NCBI GenBank assembly: GCA_003160265.1
Contig: PLQY01000059.1
Span: 5,279 to 11,835, forward strand
Length of the DNA: 6,557 bases
Direction: 5' to 3'
DNA from: Peptococcaceae bacterium
GTDB lineage: Bacteria > Bacillota > DSM-12270 > Thermacetogeniales > Thermacetogeniaceae
Below are positions 1-5,972 of the stretch, piece by piece (the first letter of the stretch is position 1; the number at the start of each line of letters is the position of its first letter). The notes under the pieces are model-generated. The model had not been told where the DNA came from, searched no databases, and saw only the letters and a program-made list of their open reading frames with translations. The position numbers and the translations under genes are program-made.

Positions 1-127
1 CTCTACCCCCGATAATTGCTGCCAGTACAAAATGGTATCGGACGCAACCTGCCCGTAATCCAGTTGAACTAACTTTCTGAAGCTGTTGAAACTTCCTGCC
101 GCGCCGTCAAGCGTTCAGAATGAAGGC

Positions 128-1375
128 TCAAGAGTAGAGCCAGGCATAGAGCGGAAACCTCTCGCAAAGCTGTTGCGCCAGCGCTTGCGCCTTACTTGTG
201 CTGCCGCCGGTTACGACAAGATTGATGATGCCGGCAATCTGGTTCATCTCATCCTGTCCGAAACCACGGCTGGTGACAGCCGGTGTACCGATCCGGATCC
301 CACTGGTGACGAAAGGGCTCTCTGTATCGAAGGGCACGGCATTCTTGTTGACAGTAACTCCAGCGGTATCGAGGCGCTGTTCCACGTCCTTGCCGGTGAG
401 GTTCTTATTGCGCAGATCCACCAGCAGCAGGTGGTTATCGGTTCCCCCGGAGACGAGGTCGAAACCATAGTCCGACAGCCTCGCCGCCAGGACCCTGGCA
501 TTGGTGACTGTATTCTTCTGATATTCTTCAAATTCCGGCTGCAGGGCCTCCTTGAACGCCACAGCCTTGGCGGCTATGACGTGCATGAGAGGGCCTCCCT
601 GAATTCCTGGAAAAATCGCCTTATCAATCAGCGCAGCGTATTTTTGCCGGCAGAGGATCATGCCACCCCGGGGGCCCCTCAGGGTCTTATGGGTTGTTGT
701 GGTTACAAAATCTGCATAGTGTACCGGTGAAGGGTGCAGCCCGGTCGCAACCAGACCTGCGATATGAGCCATATCCACCATCAGGTAGGCGCCAACCTCA
801 TCGGCAATGCGGCGAAACCGCAAAAAATCAATAATCCTGGGGTAGGCGCTGGCTCCTGCCACAATCATACTGGGCTGATGCTTGGCCGCAAGCCTCTCTA
901 CCTCGTCGTAATCGATCATTCCCGTTTCCTTGGTGACACCATAATGAATGAAATGATAATACCTGCCGGAGAGATTGACCGGGCTGCCATGAGTCAGGTG
1001 GCCGCCATGAGACAGGTTCATACCCAAAACTGTATCTCCGGGGTTCAGCATGGCGAAATAAACTGCCGTATTGGCCTGCGATCCGGAATGAGGCTGGACA
1101 TTGACATGCTCCGCCCCAAAAAGCTCCTTGGCCCGTTCCCGCGCCAGGTCCTCAACCTGGTCGACGTATTCACAACCCCCATAGTAGCGCCTGCCGGGAT
1201 AACCCTCTGCATACTTATTGGTTAAAACGGTACCCATTGCCTCCATTACGGCTTCACTGACAAAATTTTCCGAGGCAATCAACTCGATCTTGTTGTTCTG
1301 GCGCATCAGTTCCTTGTGAATCAACGCACCAATCTCCGGATCGATCTGGTCAAGATGTTGCGATCTTTCAAGCAT
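128..1375 (-). CDS. glyA: Serine hydroxymethyltransferase GlyA
   Basis: A cytosolic PLP enzyme that interconverts serine plus tetrahydrofolate with glycine plus 5,10-methylene-tetrahydrofolate, the main link between serine/glycine and one-carbon metabolism. The 415 residues match the family and align end to end with B. subtilis GlyA. Landmarks are [14 protein letters not shown] (30-43), [12 protein letters not shown] (91-102), MVDMAHIAG with Asp201 and His204 contacting [17 protein letters not shown] with Schiff-base Lys230, and [16 protein letters not shown] with carboxylate-binding Arg361. No key residue is missing. The ATG at 1375 is chosen because GGAG lies eight bases upstream; a GTG three codons earlier (1384) overlaps that Shine-Dalgarno sequence. 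It is separated from folB by a terminator and carries its own sigma-54 promoter and paired palindromes, an unusual arrangement for this normally housekeeping gene. No clear terminator was seen in the 127 bases that follow. Confidence 0.97.
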   Translation of the reverse strand: MLERSQHLDQIDPEIGALIHKELMRQNNKIELIASENFVSEAVMEAMGTVLTNKYAEGYPGRRYYGGCEYVDQVEDLARERAKELFGAEHVNVQPHSGSQANTAVYFAMLNPGDTVLGMNLSHGGHLTHGSPVNLSGRYYHFIHYGVTKETGMIDYDEVERLAAKHQPSMIVAGASAYPRIIDFLRFRRIADEVGAYLMVDMAHIAGLVATGLHPSPVHYADFVTTTTHKTLRGPRGGMILCRQKYAALIDKAIFPGIQGGPLMHVIAAKAVAFKEALQPEFEEYQKNTVTNARVLAARLSDYGFDLVSGGTDNHLLLVDLRNKNLTGKDVEQRLDTAGVTVNKNAVPFDTESPFVTSGIRIGTPAVTSRGFGQDEMNQIAGIINLVVTGGSTSKAQALAQQLCERFPLYAWLYS

Positions 1376-1435
1376 ACCCTGCACTCCATTTTTACATATG
1401 TCATGGCGGAATACACGTTACGATAAAGATCTACC

Positions 1436-1452
1436 TGCAAATCCTGTGCCAA
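1436..1452 (-). promoter_or_regulatory. Sigma-54 (-24/-12) promoter of glyA
   Basis: The minus strand reads TTGGCACAGGATTTGCA. It matches the sigma-54 consensus TGGCACG-N4-TTGCW at all but one position, with the required GG (1450-1449), exactly ten bases, then GC (1438-1437). Transcription should start near 1425, leaving a leader of about 50 bases before the glyA ATG. Immediately upstream is an AT-rich inverted repeat (AAAATAA and TTATTTT, 1451-1471), possibly a DNA-bending region between enhancer and promoter. No rival sigma-A promoter stands out. Confidence 0.85.
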
Positions 1453-1494
1453 AATAATAATCGGTTATTTTATTGCATTTGCCAATTACCTTAC

Positions 1495-1507
1495 TATCAT
1501 TATGATA
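1495..1507. promoter_or_regulatory. Putative proximal enhancer (UAS) palindrome for glyA
   Basis: TATCATTATGATA, a perfect palindrome identical to that at 1627-1639. Flanking bases extend the symmetry to 19 bp with one mismatch. Its centre lies at about -76 from the predicted glyA transcription start, a common position for a sigma-54 activator site. The adjacent activator gene makes its product the natural candidate to bind here. Confidence 0.65.
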
Positions 1508-1563
1508 TTAGGGAGCGGAGAAACTGGTCTTGGTGCTGGAGATGTGGCCGCCGGAACGCAGTA

Positions 1564-1596
1564 AAACAATTCAGAGGCCGCCATACGGCCAGCCTC
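1564..1596 (-). terminator. Rho-independent terminator after folB
   Basis: On the minus strand GAGGCUGGCC, loop GUAU and GGCGGCCUC form a GC-rich hairpin (1574-1596) with one U-G wobble and a single bulged base. It is extended by G-U and C-G pairs at the base and followed by UGAAUUGUUUU. It would stop transcripts coming through folB before glyA, so glyA needs its own promoter. The U-tract is imperfect. Confidence 0.55.
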
Positions 1597-1626
1597 CGCA
1601 ATGAAAATATTTCGCATCCCAAAAAG

Positions 1627-1639
1627 TATCATTATGATA
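1627..1639. promoter_or_regulatory. Putative distal enhancer (UAS) palindrome for glyA
   Basis: TATCATTATGATA is a perfect 13-bp palindrome with a single central base. It is identical to the copy at 1495-1507, 132 bp away. Its centre is at about -208 from the predicted glyA transcription start, within the usual range for sigma-54 enhancer sites. It lies just after the folB stop and before the folB terminator. Confidence 0.6.
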
Positions 1640-1690
1640 GCCCTTTATCAATGCTATAAACCACTTAAAAAATCTTTCACTTCACTTTTT

Positions 1691-2071
1691 TCACCCACCC
1701 TGAATCCCTATCCCCCTGACGACGGAAATACCAGCATAATCTACAATCCCTCCGATAGCCACAGACGGCTTTTTCACTGTCACTTTGACCCATTTAATCG
1801 GATACGCAGCCATGATCTCATCCGCTATCCGTTGTGCAAGACGTTCGAGCAACTTATACTCCTCCAGGGTAACCACTCTTTTTGTAATCTCATAAATTGT
1901 TACATAGCTAAATCCTTTGCTCAGATCGTCGGTTTGGCACATTGCTGTCATATTAAGGGCGGCTTCCACGTCTACGACAAATTTCTGGCCAAGTTTATTT
2001 TCTTCCGGATAATAACCATGAGTACCCCATAATTGCATTCCGTGAACAAAAACAACATCTTCATTTACCAT
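1691..2071 (-). CDS. folB: Dihydroneopterin aldolase FolB
   Basis: A cytosolic enzyme of folate synthesis that splits 7,8-dihydroneopterin into 6-hydroxymethyl-7,8-dihydropterin and glycolaldehyde. The 126 residues fit the family (about 120). Visible signatures are VHGMQLWGTHGYYPEENKLG (9-28), where Glu24 matches the S. aureus active-site Glu22, GQKFVVDVEA (28-37), the helix KLLERLAQRIADEI (73-86), and KVTVKKPSVAIGG (96-108), where Lys101 aligns with the catalytic lysine. The usual YGYHG is WGTHG here. The ATG at 2071 has AGGGAG eight bases upstream. Its usual partners folP and folK are absent from the window; it lies between a sigma-54 activator and glyA instead. No terminator was found between the activator and folB, so read-through is possible. 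A hairpin follows about 95 bases after its stop. Base composition is more AT-rich than the pdx genes. Confidence 0.93.
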   Translation of the reverse strand: MVNEDVVFVHGMQLWGTHGYYPEENKLGQKFVVDVEAALNMTAMCQTDDLSKGFSYVTIYEITKRVVTLEEYKLLERLAQRIADEIMAAYPIKWVKVTVKKPSVAIGGIVDYAGISVVRGIGIQGG

Positions 2072-2129
2072 GACATTTTCTCCCTCTTGTATGTTTTTGT
2101 TTATTTATCGCTTCGGTTGAAGTCAGTAG

Positions 2130-2142
2130 TGTCATAATGATA
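2130..2142. promoter_or_regulatory. Putative operator, one-mismatch copy upstream of folB
   Basis: TGTCATAATGATA differs at one base from the reverse complement of the 13-bp palindrome found twice upstream of glyA. It sits in the 78-base gap between the activator stop and the folB ATG, its centre about 65 bases before the folB start. No sigma-54 promoter and no convincing sigma-A promoter was seen in this gap, so the site may act on a promoter not recognised here, or be a distant glyA site. Confidence 0.5.
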
Positions 2143-2149
2143 ATTCAAT

Positions 2150-3949
2150 TTATCGTAGAGTTGGGCTATTTTGCGCAGTGTTGATCCCGTAGCGGACCAG
2201 CTTGCGATACAGGGTGGCAATACCAATACCCAGGGCATCCGCCGCCTTTTCCTTGCCCTTCAAGGTAGTGCCGAATTTCTGCAGGCAGCGCAGAATGGCT
2301 TCCCTCTCGATCGTCTCCAGATTATATGACGAGCCCGCCTGGCTGTTTCCCCCGGCATCCCTGATCCTCGCCGGGAGGTGCTCCACATCCAGGGTATCCC
2401 CCGGAGCGAGGTTCATGGCATATTCGATTGTATTCTGCAGTTCGCGAACGCTCCCGGGCCAATCATATTCCTCAAGTTTCCGGTGAAACCCTGGCGAGAG
2501 TATTTGGATGTTTTTATTGAGCTGCTGGTTGTAGACCCCGATAAAATGCTCGCACAGAATATCCAGGTCTTCCTTCCGGTCGCGCAGCGGTTCGATCAGC
2601 ATCGGGATCACATTGATCCGGTAATAGAGGTCCTGGCGAAATTCCCCCTGGCTGATCATCTGCTCAAGATTGCGGTGCGTGGCAACAATCACCCGCACGT
2701 CTACGGGTATCGGCTGCAGCCCTCCAACGCGCTCGATCTGCCTCTCCTGAAGCATACGCAAAATCTTTGCCTGGAGAAATATCGGCATGTCTCCGATCTC
2801 ATCCAGGAAAAGCGTGCCCCTGTTGGCCAGTTCTACCTTACCCAGTTTGCCTCCCCTGCGGGCGCCCGTGAATGCTCCGTCCTCATAACCGAAAAGCTCG
2901 CTTTCCAGGAGCGCTTCCGGGATGGCGGTACAGTTGATGGCTATAAATGGCGCCTGCCGGCGAGGGCTGAGGCTGTGGATCGCCCGGGCCAGCATCTCTT
3001 TTCCCGTGCCGCTCTCTCCCCTGATCAGCACTGTCGAGTTACTCGAAGCGATGATCTTGGCGCGCTCCCGAAGCTGAACTATCGTATCGCTGGCTCCCAA
3101 GATATCGTCGACAGTATAGTTCGCTTCATGCGCTGAAAAGCGGTTGACTATCCGGCTGATCTCGGTGATCCTGTCCAGGGTTATAATGATACTGCCCTCA
3201 CCCATTGCCGCTACGATCGGACGGGCACGCAGCACCAACTGCAAACGACTTTCTTTGTTGCCCACGCTCACTTCGCGCTCCAGTATCTCTTTACCGTTTT
3301 TGGCGACTGTCAGGATCTCCCCGGCCAACCTGTGCCCAAGCAGGAGATCGAGCGTGGCGCCGGGCAGGGAGATATTGCCGGGGAATAAACTTGCGGCCAC
3401 CTGGTTATAATGACTGATTTTGCCGTTCAGATCGACTGTCAGCAGCCCCTCTTTCAGGCAGTCCATGATCGAATTGAGATAACGATTGGATAGCACCAGG
3501 CCATCGAGGAATTCGCTCTCTTTTAGCTTCAGGGCCACGGTTTCCGCCATCTTGCCGAGAAATGTGAGGTAGGAATTCCGATTTTCCATTACCAGCCTGG
3601 CGGATTCCTCGGTAAAAGCAAGCAGGCCGATGGCGCCCACGGCCTGGTCGTCTAGGTTGATCGGATAGGCGATCTCGCATTTTTCCAGGCAATTTCCCCA
3701 CTGCTCGCATGGTTGGCAGAGCTCGTGCTTGCCGGGATTGTCGATCACCAATTCGTGGCCATGCCTGATCACTTCACGATAGATATAGCCCTGCCGGTTC
3801 ATCGATCTCCCGACCTTATGGCTATGGATCCCGGTACCCGCAACCCGGATCAGGTTTTTATCGGCAATCTCGACATCGATCTTCAAAACAGCAGCGATCG
3901 CCTCGGCGATCTGCTGGGCGTACTCCTGCACATCCTTCAGTTCGAGCAT
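2150..3949 (-). CDS. Sigma-54-dependent transcriptional activator (Cys-rich sensor, PAS, AAA+, Fis-type HTH)
   Basis: An enhancer-binding protein of 599 residues that uses ATP to open sigma-54 RNA polymerase promoters. Residues 1-145 form a sensor region with C-x2-C-x5-C-x3-C (78, 81, 87, 91) set in VIDNPGKHELC...IAYPI, a layout known from clostridial regulators of this class. About 150-265 is PAS-like (IMDCLKEGLLTVDLNGKISHYN). The AAA+ domain has Walker A GESGTGKE (311-318), the sigma-54 contact loop GAFTGA (358-363), Walker B GTLFLDEIG (378-386), FRQDLYYRINV (437-447) and WPGSVRELQN (497-506). About 557-588 is a Fis-type helix-turn-helix. All catalytic elements are intact. There is no receiver domain, so control is probably by a small ligand or redox state. 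The ATG is set by GGAG eight bases upstream; an in-frame stop lies just before. The likely target is glyA, two genes downstream. The signal is unknown. Confidence 0.95.
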   Translation of the reverse strand: MLELKDVQEYAQQIAEAIAAVLKIDVEIADKNLIRVAGTGIHSHKVGRSMNRQGYIYREVIRHGHELVIDNPGKHELCQPCEQWGNCLEKCEIAYPINLDDQAVGAIGLLAFTEESARLVMENRNSYLTFLGKMAETVALKLKESEFLDGLVLSNRYLNSIMDCLKEGLLTVDLNGKISHYNQVAASLFPGNISLPGATLDLLLGHRLAGEILTVAKNGKEILEREVSVGNKESRLQLVLRARPIVAAMGEGSIIITLDRITEISRIVNRFSAHEANYTVDDILGASDTIVQLRERAKIIASSNSTVLIRGESGTGKEMLARAIHSLSPRRQAPFIAINCTAIPEALLESELFGYEDGAFTGARRGGKLGKVELANRGTLFLDEIGDMPIFLQAKILRMLQERQIERVGGLQPIPVDVRVIVATHRNLEQMISQGEFRQDLYYRINVIPMLIEPLRDRKEDLDILCEHFIGVYNQQLNKNIQILSPGFHRKLEEYDWPGSVRELQNTIEYAMNLAPGDTLDVEHLPARIRDAGGNSQAGSSYNLETIEREAILRCLQKFGTTLKGKEKAADALGIGIATLYRKLVRYGINTAQNSPTLR

Positions 3950-3965
3950 CCAGGCATCTCCGTCC

Positions 3966-4016
3966 TCAGTTCAAGTCTGTCCAAAATGAAAGGTGTCCAT
4001 AATGATTCTGCCGCAC
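3966..4016 (-). CDS. Possible 16-codon upstream ORF (leader peptide)
   Basis: A very short frame in the leader of the activator gene: GTG start at 4016, TGA stop at 3966, peptide MRQNHYGHLSFWTDLN. What supports translation is an excellent Shine-Dalgarno GGAGG eight bases before the GTG, stronger than the GGAG serving the activator itself. The stop lies 16 bases before the activator ATG and in another frame. No run of one amino acid suggests classic attenuation. It could couple or dampen translation of the activator, or be chance. The two TGTCCA-wAATGA repeats lie inside it. No family is recognised. Confidence 0.35.
   Translation of the reverse strand: MRQNHYGHLSFWTDLN
3978..4007. repeat. Tandem 12-bp repeats TGTCCAwAATGA in the activator leader
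   Basis: On the plus strand TGTCCAAAATGA (3978-3989) and TGTCCATAATGA (3994-4005) agree at 11 of 12 positions and are 16 bases apart. They lie about 20-50 bases downstream of the predicted activator transcription start, a position suited to autorepression. The second copy also resembles, with one extra C, the palindromic site upstream of folB (TGTCATAATGATA). Binding by the adjacent regulator is inference. Confidence 0.5.
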
Positions 4017-4033
4017 CAGTTCTTCCTCCACTA

Positions 4034-4062
4034 ATTATAATTGCTCACCGGATATTTGTAAG
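4034..4062 (-). promoter_or_regulatory. Sigma-A type promoter of the sigma-54 activator gene
   Basis: On the minus strand a perfect TATAAT (4034-4039) lies 17 bases after CTTACA (4057-4062, four of six to TTGACA). Transcription would begin near 4027, giving a leader of nearly 80 bases before the activator ATG at 3949. That is long enough to hold the possible upstream ORF and the tandem repeats. Found by eye, not tested. Confidence 0.6.
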
Positions 4063-4105
4063 CATCTAAAGCCTGGCTAATTACTTGGCTTTGGCCCCGG
4101 GATGC

Positions 4106-5140
4106 TCAGGAGCCGGCCAGGCCGAAGCTGCACCGCGGGAAGCGGCACTCGGGGCAGGCTCTGCACAGGCCGCCATGGCCCATGGATACGATATCCCGCC
4201 TGGTCAACCGCTCTCCGGCCAGCAACCGCGGCAGCACCAGGTCCAGAATGGTGGTATGAAAATACATGCCGCAGGCAGGCACCCCGATGATGGGAACCTC
4301 GCCCCGATAGGCCAGCAGAAACATCGCCCCGGGCAGCACCGGCGCCCCGTATATCTCGATCTCCGCCCCGCTCAGCGAGATCCCCTGGGGGGTCACATCA
4401 TCCGGGTCAACGGACATGCCGCCGCTGACCAGCAATAACTGGGCCCCGGCAGCGATCATGCCGTCGATCAGTTCAGCGATCCGCTCGGGATCGTCCGGCG
4501 CATACTGGAAGTCCAGCACCCGCGACCCGAAGGATGACACCTTGTCCCTGAGCACCGGTCCGAACCGGTCCTTGATCCGCTTATGGAAGACCTCATTGCC
4601 GGTGACGATGATGCCCACATCCAGGGCCCGGTATTCGATAACGCTGACCACCCCGCCCAGCTTGGCGGCAATCTGCTCCACTGCCTGGACGACTTCCTTT
4701 TTGACTGCCAGAGGGATCACCTTGGTCCCGGCCAGCAGGTCACCGGCGGCCACCGGCGTATTGTTCGGAAGGGTGGAGAGCACTACCGACGGTAGATCAT
4801 TGATCTCCTCCAGCGCTGCAACATTGATCTTCAACAGGCCAGACCGGGAGGCAAAGAGGTTGACCCGGCTCTCCTGGGGATCGGAGCAGGTGACACCGGC
4901 GCCGGCCGCGGCCCGCCCCAGACGGGTCCCGGCCTCATCTTCATGAATCTCGTCCGGTTCCAGTTCCAGAACGTAAATAGAGTCCTTGCCCATCCGGAGC
5001 AGTTCGGGGATATCCTCCGGCACCAGGCAATGACCCTTTTTGAAGGCCGCCCCCTTGAACTTGCCCGGAACGATCCTGGTCAGGTCATGCGCCAATACCT
5101 GGCCGACAGCCTCTTCAGTCCGTATTTTGCTTACCCGCAC
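4106..5140 (-). CDS. Molybdopterin-binding protein (MoeA/MogA fold) with four-Cys C-terminal tail
   Basis: A cytosolic protein of the molybdenum-cofactor binding superfamily (MoCF_biosynth fold), 344 residues from the chosen start. The N-terminal part (RTEEAVGQVLAHDLTRIVPG, residues 7-26) resembles MoeA-like proteins. The C-terminal half carries the cofactor-fold signatures VTGNEV (179-184), VSGGMSVDPDDVTP (238-251) and VLPGAMFLLAYRGEVPIIGVPACG. It is shorter than true MoeA (about 400), so molybdenum insertion cannot be assumed; cofactor handling or sensing is equally possible. The last 22 residues contain GHGGLC followed by C-x2-C-x2-C-x4-C (326, 329, 332, 337), a candidate metal or Fe-S site. 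The GTG at 5140 is preferred: GGAAGTGAT, close to the consensus GGAGGTGAT, lies with correct spacing before it and overlaps the other candidate GTG at 5149. The gene stands alone between a terminator and the regulator promoter. Confidence 0.85.
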   Translation of the reverse strand: MRVSKIRTEEAVGQVLAHDLTRIVPGKFKGAAFKKGHCLVPEDIPELLRMGKDSIYVLELEPDEIHEDEAGTRLGRAAAGAGVTCSDPQESRVNLFASRSGLLKINVAALEEINDLPSVVLSTLPNNTPVAAGDLLAGTKVIPLAVKKEVVQAVEQIAAKLGGVVSVIEYRALDVGIIVTGNEVFHKRIKDRFGPVLRDKVSSFGSRVLDFQYAPDDPERIAELIDGMIAAGAQLLLVSGGMSVDPDDVTPQGISLSGAEIEIYGAPVLPGAMFLLAYRGEVPIIGVPACGMYFHTTILDLVLPRLLAGERLTRRDIVSMGHGGLCRACPECRFPRCSFGLAGS

Positions 5141-5160
5141 GTTTATCACTTCCGATTAAA

Positions 5161-5187
5161 AATATAATCCAGTTAAGAGCATGTCCA
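5161..5187 (-). promoter_or_regulatory. Possible sigma-A promoter for the molybdopterin-binding gene
   Basis: On the minus strand, TATATT (5161-5166, five of six to TATAAT) is preceded 15 bases upstream by TGGACA (5182-5187, five of six to TTGACA). With 17-base spacing the -10 would be the weaker TATTTT. The predicted transcript would start only about 15 bases before the GTG at 5140, close to the Shine-Dalgarno sequence. Tentative: it is the best candidate in an AT-rich gap that otherwise holds only the pdxT terminator and a small palindrome (AAATTG-GG-CAATTT, 5226-5239). Confidence 0.3.
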
Positions 5188-5300
5188 ACAACCGAAATGA
5201 CCTGAGCATTCTTTATGTGTAAAATAAATTGGGCAATTTGTAAAGGATCAATAACAGATAAGAAGCAGTGTTTTTAAATCTGCCGGCCATACAGTTATGC

Positions 5301-5341
5301 AAAACATAAAGCTCTCGTCACCATAGCGACAAAAGCTCTAT
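5301..5341 (-). terminator. Rho-independent terminator after pdxT
   Basis: Read on the minus strand, arms AGCUUUUGUCGC and GUGACGAGAGCU flank a UAUG loop. Pairing extends outward by four more positions, giving about 16 bp that include several G-U wobbles, followed by UUAUGUUUU. On the plus strand the wobbles become A-C mismatches, so the structure belongs to the minus-strand transcript. It starts about 50 bases after the pdxT stop. The stem is AU/GU-rich, so strength is uncertain. Confidence 0.65.
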
Positions 5342-5390
5342 CTCCAGCTTGCCGATTCTCGCCATCCAAACATCGGAATCTCGGCTTTTC

Positions 5391-5972
5391 TCAGTTGCGG
5401 CCCCCTGCCACCGACTCCAGAAAGTAGTGGTGCAACCGCAGGTCCCCGGTCAATTCCGGGTGGAACGTACCGGCCAGCAGGTTGCCCTGACGGGCCAGGA
5501 CCACCCCGTCCTTGTAGCGGGCCAACACCTCCACCCCGGGACCCACCGATTCGATCAGGGGTGCCCGGATAAAGACTGCGGGGAAGGGCTCATCTCCCAG
5601 GCAGGGGATCAGCAGAGATGTCTCGAAGCTGTCCACTTGGCGCCCGTAGGCGTTGCGCCGCACCTTCAGATCCATCAGGCCGAGGCGCGGCTGGTCGCTG
5701 TCGGCGATCTCCCGGGCCAGCAGGATCGCCCCGGCGCAGGTACCATAGGCCGGCAGGCCCGCCTGCAGCCGCTCCAGCAGTGGGTCCAGCAGTAGGTAAT
5801 CGCCCAGCAGTTTGCCGATGGTGGTACTCTCGCCCCCGGGGATCACCAGAGCATCAATAATTGCCACATCCCCCGGCGTCCGCACCTCCAGGCATTCGCA
5901 CCCCAGGCTTCTAAACGCTGCAGCGTGCTCCCGGAAGGCGCCCTGCAGCGCCAGTACTCCAACCCTCATCAT
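5391..5972 (-). CDS. pdxT: PLP synthase glutaminase subunit PdxT
   Basis: This class I glutamine amidotransferase hydrolyses glutamine and channels ammonia to PdxS for PLP synthesis. The 193 residues match the usual length (about 190-200). The start region [16 protein letters not shown] is the typical PdxT N-terminus. The oxyanion region is PGGEST (residues 45-50). The nucleophile is Cys79 in YGTCAGAILLA, and the His171/Glu173 pair lies in TFHPEL, so the catalytic triad is complete. The segment RRNAYGRQVDSFE (105-117) is also family-typical. The ATG at 5972 shares its first base with the last base of the pdxS stop, and the GGGGCTGG just upstream inside pdxS could act as ribosome binding site. 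The second ATG (5969) is an alternative start. A terminator-like hairpin follows about 50 bases after the stop, closing a two-gene operon at this end. Family assignment is secure. Confidence 0.97.
   Translation of the reverse strand: MMRVGVLALQGAFREHAAAFRSLGCECLEVRTPGDVAIIDALVIPGGESTTIGKLLGDYLLLDPLLERLQAGLPAYGTCAGAILLAREIADSDQPRLGLMDLKVRRNAYGRQVDSFETSLLIPCLGDEPFPAVFIRAPLIESVGPGVEVLARYKDGVVLARQGNLLAGTFHPELTGDLRLHHYFLESVAGGRN

Larger units (their letters stand above)
1376..1690. other. Regulatory gap between folB and glyA, no gene seen
   Basis: This 315-base stretch holds, in the direction of glyA transcription, the distal palindrome, the folB terminator, a GC-richer patch (about 1510-1560) with no recognised function, the proximal palindrome, an AT-rich inverted repeat, the sigma-54 promoter and a short glyA leader. 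No RNA gene, glycine riboswitch or credible reading frame was seen. A plus-strand open frame entering at 1601 is only the complement of folB. Confidence 0.7.

Noticed and set aside
1..127. Short open frames downstream of glyA, for example a minus-strand frame reading QLDYGQVASDTILYW to the window edge and a plus-strand frame ending at 80
   Set aside because: The minus frame has no credible start codon with a ribosome binding site, and the plus frame is only about 25 residues with no recognised family. Too little sequence to call a gene.
86..730. Long plus-strand open frame opposite glyA
   Set aside because: It is the complement of a certain glyA gene; the protein has no recognisable family features.
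1473..1487. Second sigma-54-like sequence TTGGCAAATGCA on the minus strand
   Set aside because: Only five bases separate GG from GC instead of ten, so it cannot serve as a -24/-12 promoter.
1545..1560. Plus-strand TGGCCGCCGGAACGCA with GG-N10-GC spacing
   Set aside because: Poor match at the -12 element (ACGC instead of TTGC), and no plus-strand gene lies downstream.
2378..3136. 252-residue plus-strand open frame opposite the activator
   Set aside because: Lies wholly over the conserved AAA+ domain of the activator on the other strand; a shadow of that GC-rich coding frame.
3183..3191. ATAATGATA inside the activator coding region, matching part of the palindrome
   Set aside because: Only a half-site, and explained by isoleucine codons of the protein.
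4062..4105. Imperfect inverted repeat after the molybdopterin-binding gene (GCATC...GATGC with inner AAAGCC...GGCTTT)
   Set aside because: It has a large internal bulge and a 13-base loop, is not followed by a U-tract, and overlaps the -35 of the activator promoter. Not convincing as a terminator.
5226..5239. Small palindrome AAATTG-GG-CAATTT upstream of the molybdopterin-binding gene
   Set aside because: Short, AT-rich and single-copy in an AT-rich gap; expected by chance and not linked to a recognised regulator.
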